Below are positions 57,611-64,000 of a DNA stretch of 64,000 bases, one piece after another. Source of the DNA: Epiperipatus broadwayi (Eukaryota; Onychophora; Udeonychophora; Euonychophora; Peripatidae). The stretch is from positions 434,001-498,000 of the forward strand of contig JAQFVV010000277.1 of the NCBI GenBank assembly GCA_028023455.1, in the 5' to 3' direction. The notes under the pieces were generated by a model. The model had not been told where the DNA came from. It ran no database searches and worked only from the letters and a program-made list of their open reading frames with translations. Position 1 is the first letter of the stretch, and every line of letters begins with the position of its first letter. The position numbers and the translations under genes are program-made.

Positions 57611-59114
57611 TTATTTTAAAAAATCTATACCATTTTTAATTTTGTTTATATATATATATATATATCATCTTTCACTGTTCCTGCATAATATTCATTTCAA
57701 TTTTTATGGTTGATTATACTTTGTAAAACTTTTTCCATATTTATTCTATATTTTATTCATTCCATCTATAACTCATAGGTACACCACAATTGAATTTAGA
57801 ATTTCAAATCAATTTTTATTGTTATTTCTAAAAGTAACATGTATGCTTTTTGGGATATGTTAGAAGGAAAGTTTATATTCTTTTAAAGCATCATGCCGAG
57901 TTTTTGGTATGCTTAATTCATAATTTGTTCCATTATTTGCTTCAGACCCTGGTAGTGGAGTGAAGATAGCTTCACATGGTGTAAAAAACATAATCAGCTT
58001 TAATCCTGTGAATACTACATTGTCTTGTCTATATGTATAATTGATACTTTGACTGGTTAAAAATGTATTTGTAATGGTCAGATCACACTCCATTTCTGCT
58101 TCCAAATTTTATACTATATAACAGCACTTTCTCCCTTTCCATTTCCAATTACAACATTTTATCCATCAACCATTAAAAGTATACTTTTCATACAAGTTTT
58201 GTCAAATTCTGTTTGTATTTTATTATAAAAGTTTTTAGTTTTTCCCCCAAGTTAAATATTTACAAAATCAAACTGATATCAATCAGTCATTTGCATGATT
58301 ATATTTGGTAACAGTCTTCGAACTAGTTTTTCTAAAACTAATATTAAATCATTTTCTTCTTTGTTGTATATGAATTAAGTAATATCTAGAATAGTCTCCT
58401 GATCTAAACTCTCTGAATCAGTATCAACTCTCTTTAATATCAGTTAATTAGCATTCAATATCTGCATTTATTGGTTCATATTATACAAGCTCTAACCTTG
58501 ACTTTTTTGCTGCTTTAAATTTTTTTGTGTGTAACAAATGAGTGTAGTTAAGTACCTTCTATTACTTTATTAATTAACTAAAATATAACCCAAAGTCTGT
58601 GTTGCTTTATGACAATATAAGGTTTACAGAATCAGTTTCAGCGAAATCCCCATCATCAGCTGTTCCAAGCAAATATTGCTAACCAATTTCATATAGTCAG
58701 TTGTATCGGGAATATCTGGCTTTTTTATAGTATGCTAAAAACTTCAGATATAACATAGACATCTTTCAGAAATGTAACCTCAGTTTACTTTGTTTACTAT
58801 TTATAATTTACAGAAACAATATGCTATTGCTTTCTCTCATGTTGTTATGTTATTTGAAATATTTGACTATTGTCTCATCCATTATTATCATCATTATATA
58901 ATGCTCTTACCCTATATAGTTATTAGTAATATGATATTAAGAAATACAAATCTGAAGAAATTGTACAAAGCAAGAAAAATAAAAAATAAAATAAAGAAGA
59001 AAGAACAAAATTCTTTTCATGCAGGGATTATTAAAGGTGGCAACAGGCAACTTCATTATTAAATGAGAAATATAATCAGATTAAATGTAAATGTAAAAAA
59101 TAAACAATAAAATG
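57611..59114. other. 1.5 kb AT-rich stretch, nothing recognised
   Basis: A (TA)n run lies at 57647-57665. Short open frames (57860-58105 minus, 58790-59062 plus) show no domain. No repeat match. Confidence 0.4.
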
Positions 59115-59225
59115 GTTTATTGGTCAGGAGTTCATAAGAAGTTCAAGCACCAGAAATGACAGATTGACCTGTGAACCAACAACTTTAAGCTTCACAATAC
59201 ACCATTTTACACAACCACACAGAGT
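59115..59225 (-). repeat. tRNA-derived SINE, family 2
   Basis: 'tcaggagttcataagaagttcaagcaccag' followed by the antisense tRNA head ('ccaacaactttaagcttcacaatacacc'). First of three same-orientation copies in 0.85 kb. Confidence 0.65.
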
Positions 59226-59377
59226 AATATGACTAATGATGTTAAAACAGGCAAAAACTCACTATATATATTGCCACACACAGCAAGCTAGAGTAATCAA
59301 TGGATGTCAGAAGGCTTATGTGCATAAAATCCCCATCTAGTGCCTACTCATCCAATATCCCCAGACTAGTTTCTGGA

Positions 59378-59420
59378 TCCTCACTGATGAAGGCCATAAG
59401 CCAGAAACTAGTCTGGGAAT
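59378..59420 (+). ncRNA. hammerhead ribozyme motif (HHR-A type, intact core)
   Basis: The core CTGATGA is at 59384-59390. Stem II is GGC with GCC around loop CATAA, and GAAAC is at 59404-59408. A two-base loop TA and GTC at 59411-59413 follow. Stem I pairs TCCTCA with TGGGAA with one mismatch. The 5' side abuts an antisense half-ribozyme, so a longer alternative hairpin competes with the catalytic fold. Confidence 0.75.
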
Positions 59421-59463
59421 ATTGGATGAGTAGGCGCTAGGTGCAGTGCTCTCAGATCCAAGG

Positions 59464-59506
59464 CTCTCATTGACGAAGGCCATAAGCCAGAAACTAGTCT
59501 GGGGAT
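59464..59506 (+). ncRNA. hammerhead motif (HHR-A type, core mutated)
   Basis: The core reads TTGACGA at 59470-59476. The variable N7 change is allowed, but C3 is T. Stem II and GAAAC are as in the first motif, with GTC at 59497-59499. The predicted cleavage site is 86 nt after that of the first motif. Confidence 0.6.
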
Positions 59507-59689
59507 ATTGGATGAGTAGGCACTAGATAGGGATTTTATGCACATAAGCCTTCTGCCACCCATTGATTACTCTAGCTTGCTGTGTGTGGTAATATATATA
59601 GAGAGTTTTGCCTGTTTTAACAACAGTTATACACAAGCATAAAAGGTGGTGGTCACATGATGTTTATTGGCTTATGACTAATGATAATA

Positions 59690-59815
59690 ATAAACAATTT
59701 ATTAATCAGGAGTTTATAATAAGTTCAACCATCAGAAGTGATAGAATAAGCTATGATCCACAGACCCTGAGCTTCAACGTCAACTACTCTCCATTGCATT
59801 AAACCACATAGGGTC
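59690..59815 (-). repeat. tRNA-derived SINE, family 2
   Basis: 'tttattaatcaggagtttataataag', 'catcagaagtgatagaa' and 'gctatgatccacagaccctgagcttc' in family order, followed by a (TACTAA)-like tail of the next copy. Confidence 0.65.
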
Positions 59816-59834
59816 TACTACTAATAATAATTAA

Positions 59835-59955
59835 ATAGTCTAATACTCAGGAATTCATAAGAAGTCAAGCATCAGAAGTGATTAATTAAGCCATGATCCT
59901 TTGACTTTGGATTCCAGAGTTTACCACTCTACATTATAAGTAATATTTACCTAGG
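59835..59955 (-). repeat. tRNA-derived SINE, family 2
   Basis: 'aggaattcataagaagtcaagcatcagaagtgatt' then 'gccatgatcctttgactttggattccag'. Third copy of the cluster. Confidence 0.6.
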
Positions 59956-60924
59956 CTGTACCCTCGATAATATGTGTGTAAAATGCGATAGTAGGGACCT
60001 CTACAGGTATTTAATCACAAGCTTACACTATGGAAGAAAATACAAAACAACCTAGCTATGATACATGGTATACTAATCTTCCCCTCACTAGTTGTGAGCT
60101 CATGGGTATATTTTTATTTAATTGATTAACAAATCACATTGAGAGACAGGAATATAGTTTTTGCCCTTCTTCGTGTGGCTGCACCCATATGTATACACAG
60201 AGAGGAAAATAAATTAGAATTTAAAAAAGTTTAATAATTGGGTTATTTTTAACCACTATAGAGATTATTGGCATCAATTAAAAAAAATTTTTTTAAAGAT
60301 ATTTTTAATTTGATCCTACTTTCTGCCATTTGAGTAATTAATTTTTTAGCTGCCAAATGTCAGTCATCTTGCAAGGCCAAGAAGAAGAGTCTATTGTAGT
60401 TAATTTTCTATTACGGATTGGAACGATTACAATCACCTTCGCGAATAAATAAAACATAAATTATTTTCAATGGTAATGCCATTTCAAATTGTGCCATACA
60501 GGAAGTGTAATTTGATTACGAAGATAAACAAGAGCTCATAAACACGTTGGTTACAAATTGAAAGGAATGAATCGCTTTGTTTATCTTTTTCAGAAAACTT
60601 TGAAATCTGTATTATTAGCAATGTGTAAATACGTGAAAATAAACTGTTAAATGGATTGACTAAAAAAACCCAAATATTCCTGGTTTGAAACTCAACCTAT
60701 CATTTCAGGCGGCTTAAATATCAACCTGATATTTCAACGAAAAACCCTTTACATTTCTTTTTATTGTAAAAATTTATAATGTAATATAAATTAATAAAGT
60801 ATATTTATATAATGATACTTGAAAGTATAATAACTTTGAAATTTACATAATAGCAAACAATTAAATCGATTTTTATTTAAACTAAGATTCACTGGATTGT
60901 TTTTTATTTTTACATTTTGATTTA
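59956..60924. other. 1 kb stretch, nothing recognised
   Basis: No coding trace or repeat match recognised. Confidence 0.4.
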
Positions 60925-61080
60925 CAAGTGTCAAACTTATCTCGCCCACAATTTTGACACCATCCACTCTAGATAAATACAGCAATGATTATCACTAATA
61001 ATTTATTAAACTAGATATTGTCTCTAGCCCAAATATATACTTTAAACCTTAGTTAAAATTAATATATCTAATTTTTTAAT
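60925..61080 (-). repeat. HHR-B flanking module, antisense
   Basis: 'caattttgacaccatccactctagataaatac', 'gattatcactaataatttatt' and 'tctagcccaaatatatactttaaacc' match the module beside HHR-B motifs at 2.0, 21.8 and 40.6 kb. No ribozyme was found here. Confidence 0.5.
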
Positions 61081-61224
61081 TTAATCACACGCACATAGAA
61101 TTATTCACATTTTCTTTCCATGTAATGCTATTCATTATCAATTCACATCTTTAAATTCCAGCCAACAATTCAGAAACAGTTAAAACTATATAGATACATA
61201 TTTCAGATGTACTTACCTTTATAC

Positions 61225-61335
61225 ATAAGAGTTCCTAAGAAGTTTGAGAACCGGAAGTGATAGAACTAGTTCCCAATCCATGCACCATGAGCTTTAGAAT
61301 CTGTCAATCTATCGTGGTGCCAAAAACCCAGGACA
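61225..61335 (-). repeat. tRNA-derived SINE, family 2
   Basis: 'agagttcctaagaagtttgagaaccggaagtgatag' followed by 'cccaatccatgcaccatgagctttagaatctgtcaatctatcgtggtgcc'. The tRNA-like head is well preserved at the right end. Confidence 0.65.
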
Positions 61336-61644
61336 GTTTGCTTTTTTTTTAAATATGGAAATATAATTTTTTGAAACTAAGAAGTATATAACTTTACAAG
61401 CAGAGCAAATATATAAATGTATATATTTTTTCATTAGAAATATGATTTCATTTTTATGACTAACTTTCTAGTGGCAATAACAGTGCTTTTCATAGAATGT
61501 TATAAACATTTCTAACACAGGGTACTGAAATATATTCTTATAATGGCAATAAAACAAAATTATTTTAAATGTGCATTTGCCAATTTAAAAATCAGGCTCA
61601 TAATAGGTTCAGGCCCTAATTTTAAGGATGGTCAATAAAAGTTG
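61336..61644. other. AT-rich stretch, nothing recognised
   Basis: No coding or repeat signal. Confidence 0.4.
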
Positions 61645-61770
61645 GTTTATTTAAAGAATAAGCTCTAAGCATAGATGAGCCACCTATGCTTTTAGAACAC
61701 TTATTGATAGAGGGAGTGCATGGAAATTCTATAGTGCATTGAAGAGTAGTTTCCTTCCACAATATTACGT
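61645..61770 (+). repeat. third copy of the unnamed ~130-bp repeat of 20.5 kb
   Basis: 'aagctctaagcatagatgagcc', 'gcttttagaacacttattgatag', 'gagtgcatgg' and 'gtttccttccac' match the two copies at 20.5-20.94 kb in order. Confidence 0.5.
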
Positions 61771-61784
61771 GTATAATATAATTA

Positions 61785-62325
61785 GAAAGGATTTGAACTC
61801 AAACTTTCAAGCTCTACTATCTTATTCAACCAATACACATGACCACTTACACGTGAAAAAATAAATGACCTTTAATATATGTATTTTATGCTAAACCAGC
61901 ACTCATCTGTTGATCCAAATCATCATCTCCCACATACATATATATAATCACTGCTCATTTTGTATTAAGATAGCAAATCTTTAAACTTTAATGGAAAGAC
62001 TTCAATCTTCTACACCCTCTAACTCTTCAATCATTTACATCATTAAAAATCTGATGATGGAATACTCAAAGCTCTTCTTGTGCCAATATTATTGTCAACA
62101 TGTTTAAAGTTAATATGGTTATGACAATAATATTGGCATCAACAAGGGCTTTGAGCATTCCATCACCAGATTTTCAATGATATGGATGGCTAAAGAGTTG
62201 GAGAGTGGAGAAGATTAAAACCTGTCCATTAAAGATTAAAGATTTGCTGTCTTAATATAAGCTGACCACTGATAATATACATCTGTGAATGTGGGAGATG
62301 CTGACCTGGATCAACAGATGTTTTT
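61785..62325. mobile_element. HHR-B palindromic element, right end truncated at the ribozyme
   Basis: The left arm (61785-62105) carries an antisense hammerhead near 61880-61925 (core CAGATGA, GAAA lost). The right arm (62110-62325) pairs with it ('gacaataatattggca' with 'tgccaatattattgtc', 'attccatcaccagatttt' with its complement). The right arm stops inside the hammerhead (CAACAGATG at 62312-62320), just before the target duplication of the next HHR-A element. Confidence 0.75.
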
Positions 62326-62343
62326 AAATTTTAATATGAATAG

Positions 62344-62743
62344 CTCAAACAATAGAAAATTCTCCACACAGTAGTGCCATCCAGTGCAAGCTATAGTAAT
62401 CAATGGATACAAGAAGTTTGTGCATAAAATCTCTATTTAGTGCCTATTTATTCAATAGATTCAGACTAATTTCTAACTGTGAGGAGTCTTGGATCTGAGA
62501 GTACTAACACCTCAATCTTAGGATCTATCCAATCCTCCAGCTACCACTTTTTACCTTTTAATTAAATATATAGCTATGAGATATTTGATGATTAGGCACT
62601 AGATAGGGATTTTATGCACAAACCTTCTTGAATCCATTGATTATTGTGGCATGCATTTTAGTGGCACTACTGTAAGAAGAGTTTGCTGCTGTTGTAACAG
62701 CTTGTGTATGCATAGGAAATGGTGGGCATGTGATGTTTAGTGG
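62344..62743 (+). mobile_element. HHR-A element, 14-bp target-site duplication
   Basis: The perfect repeat TTTAATATGAATAG at 62330-62343 and 62744-62757 brackets it. Its inverted left part includes a deleted antisense ribozyme ('agactaatttctaactgtgaggagtc', about 62462-62488). The sense right part starts near 62590 and ends GCATGTGATGTTTAGTGG. The arms 'aattctccacacagtagtgcca' and the complement near 62660-62690 pair imperfectly. Confidence 0.85.
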
Positions 62744-62757
62744 TTTAATATGAATAG

Positions 62758-63289
62758 TTACAAAAAGTTTATTGCAAAGTATCTGAATTCTAAAATGGAA
62801 AATATATTCCATATAAAAAATATTTTATAAAAAAAATAGTTTTATATAATGATGAATATTGTACTAAAAGGCATATATATATATGCAATCACAATTTTGA
62901 TGATTATATTTAACTTGAAATAAAAGCAAAGAAAATCCATAAATTAATTAATTCAATCACTAGTTATCAGAAAAACAGAATGGTAGGTTTGAAAATGAAA
63001 GATTTCTAGAATAATTTACATCTGGATAAGATTATTATTCTTTGCTTTGAAACTTTAGTAACTTGGGCCATAGATTAGTCCAGGAAAAGGGTTTAAAAAG
63101 TTTCTGAGACATCCTGATTATAAAGAAATAGTGTTAATGCACTCTATCTCACCTCATTTTTTTTTTTCAAAAAACATTATATTATTCAGGGTTTTTATTT
63201 ATTTAGGTACTTTTTTTTGCATTAGATGGCTTAACTATTAACAAAAAAAAAAAAATATCATAAAGGAACCTGTAGAGATTCTAATCAGA
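62758..63289. other. 0.5 kb AT-rich stretch, nothing recognised
   Basis: A-runs at 63243-63255 and T-runs at 63160-63169. No coding trace. Confidence 0.4.
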
Positions 63290-63600
63290 AGATAGAACTG
63301 CTAATTGTTTTATTAATTCCCATTTTTGCCCCTGTGGCCATAGATTCAACAGTCATTAAATATGTGGTTTGTATTTACCTACATATATTTAGGTTATTGG
63401 CTCTTAAATTCCATTTATGAAACAAATTAATACAATGATCATGAGTTGTATATAATCTATTGATGAGATTTCAATAACGTTTAAGGAAATTAAATCCAGC
63501 TGACTTTATTATTAAATCTGAATAAAGAAATTTGTTTGGAACTTCATAAGAAGTCTATTTTTGATGCCATAATTCTTTGATTATCAATTTTTGGTAGAAA
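63290..63600 (-). repeat. LINE 3' part, antisense, related to 45.88-46.26 kb
   Basis: 'catagattcaacagtcatta', 'ccatttatgaaacaaattaatacaatgatcatg', 'gatgagatt' and 'ttaaatccagctgactttattattaaatctg' match 45928-46105 in order. The coding frame is lost. Confidence 0.45.
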
Positions 63601-64000
63601 CATCTAGAAATGGTATCTTGATTTGTGATTTTTATTTTATAGATCCCCGAATAATTTTTTTTTCTTAAAAAAAAAAAAAATTACATTAGATGAGATAGTT
63701 GTAAGAATTTGTCAAAACATACTGTTTTATAAAATAAAAACATAAATTACAAGATTAACAAACTTGTATATTATCCAAAAATTTAAAACTCAGATTTTTG
63801 AATTTAAACAATAAAATATGGAAACAATTGCAAATATGTAAGTCTGCTGAAAAAGTAATAATGTTTTCTTCCTCAAATTAAATATTTGTTTAAATACGTC
63901 AAATATAAATCGAAGTAGAATATTTTCAAAAATCAAACTGATTATTTAAAAAAAAAAAATCTTATTATCGGTCGTGTTTTCGTTTTACATGTGGACGATT
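63601..64000. other. AT-rich window end, nothing recognised
   Basis: Homopolymer runs only. Confidence 0.4.

Larger units (their letters stand above)
59241..59672 (+). mobile_element. HHR-A element with two sense hammerheads, 13-bp target-site duplication
   Basis: The perfect repeat TATGACTAATGAT at 59228-59240 and 59673-59685 brackets it. The left part is antisense and ends in half an antisense ribozyme at 59361-59377. Then follow two sense hammerheads (59378-59420 and 59464-59506) and the sense 3' end to ACATGATGTTTATTGG. The terminal arms 'ttaaaacaggcaaaaactc' and 'gagttttgcctgttttaa' pair. It was inserted into the simple tail between two family 2 SINEs. Confidence 0.85.

Noticed and set aside
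57643-57665. TA-rich run as a promoter or origin
   Set aside because: Simple (TA)n run in an AT-rich background, without other elements.

Overview
This is a gene-poor, strongly AT-rich stretch of an animal nuclear genome. It has no bacterial gene organisation, no host gene and no host exon that I could recognise. It is packed with decayed retroelements: non-LTR retrotransposons (LINEs), Penelope-like elements (PLEs), at least four tRNA-derived SINE families, and repeats carrying hammerhead-ribozyme (HHR) motifs. An invertebrate metazoan (mollusc, arthropod or similar) fits this mix, but the phylum cannot be fixed from the sequence alone. Nearly all open reading frames are either remnants of mobile elements or chance frames in AT-rich or microsatellite DNA.

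Layout. 0-3.6 kb: a SINE with target-site duplications, HHR elements including a ~470-bp palindrome, a GATA/GGAT microsatellite and an RTE-like LINE tail. 5.5-6.7 kb: a frameshifted CCHC zinc-knuckle/acidic ORF1-like pseudogene. 8-14 kb: SINEs, a small HHR-A insertion and a 0.3-kb direct duplication. 14.4-19.5 kb: the largest element, a 4-kb LINE with ORF1 esterase-like end, AP endonuclease, reverse transcriptase (RT) and C-terminal zinc motif. Two HHR-A insertions interrupt it, and a head-to-tail chain of three further 5'-truncated LINE tails follows. 20-30 kb: SINE palindrome, HHR elements and an antisense LINE. 30.6-33.8 kb: two Penelope RT remnants on opposite strands, one with a GIY-YIG trace, directly followed by an HHR-B palindrome. 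37.7-39.8 kb: a ~2.1-kb (CTAT)n/(CTGT)n tract. 41-56 kb: more SINEs, LINE tails and three neighbouring HHR-A elements. 56.4-57.6 kb: a third HHR family arranged as a palindrome plus a tandem repeat whose two ribozyme motifs lie exactly 400 nt apart. 59-62.8 kb: a SINE cluster split by an HHR-A element, then an HHR-B palindrome abutted by another HHR-A element.

How the parts relate. The striking system is the set of hammerhead-bearing, non-autonomous repeats (three families, about twenty copies). Each motif has a CUGAUGA-type core, a short stem II, a GAAA and a minimal stem III ending in GUC, AUC, GUU or similar. HHR-A copies share one 3' end, have variable 5' ends and are flanked by 11-15 bp direct repeats, so they appear to have been copied through RNA by target-primed reverse transcription. 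Many copies of all three families have a 5' part that is an inverted copy of the 3' part, giving large palindromes. This small type of hammerhead with minimal stem III is known from Penelope-like elements. PLE coding remnants are present here, so a retrozyme-like relationship with PLE machinery is a reasonable inference, not a proven one.
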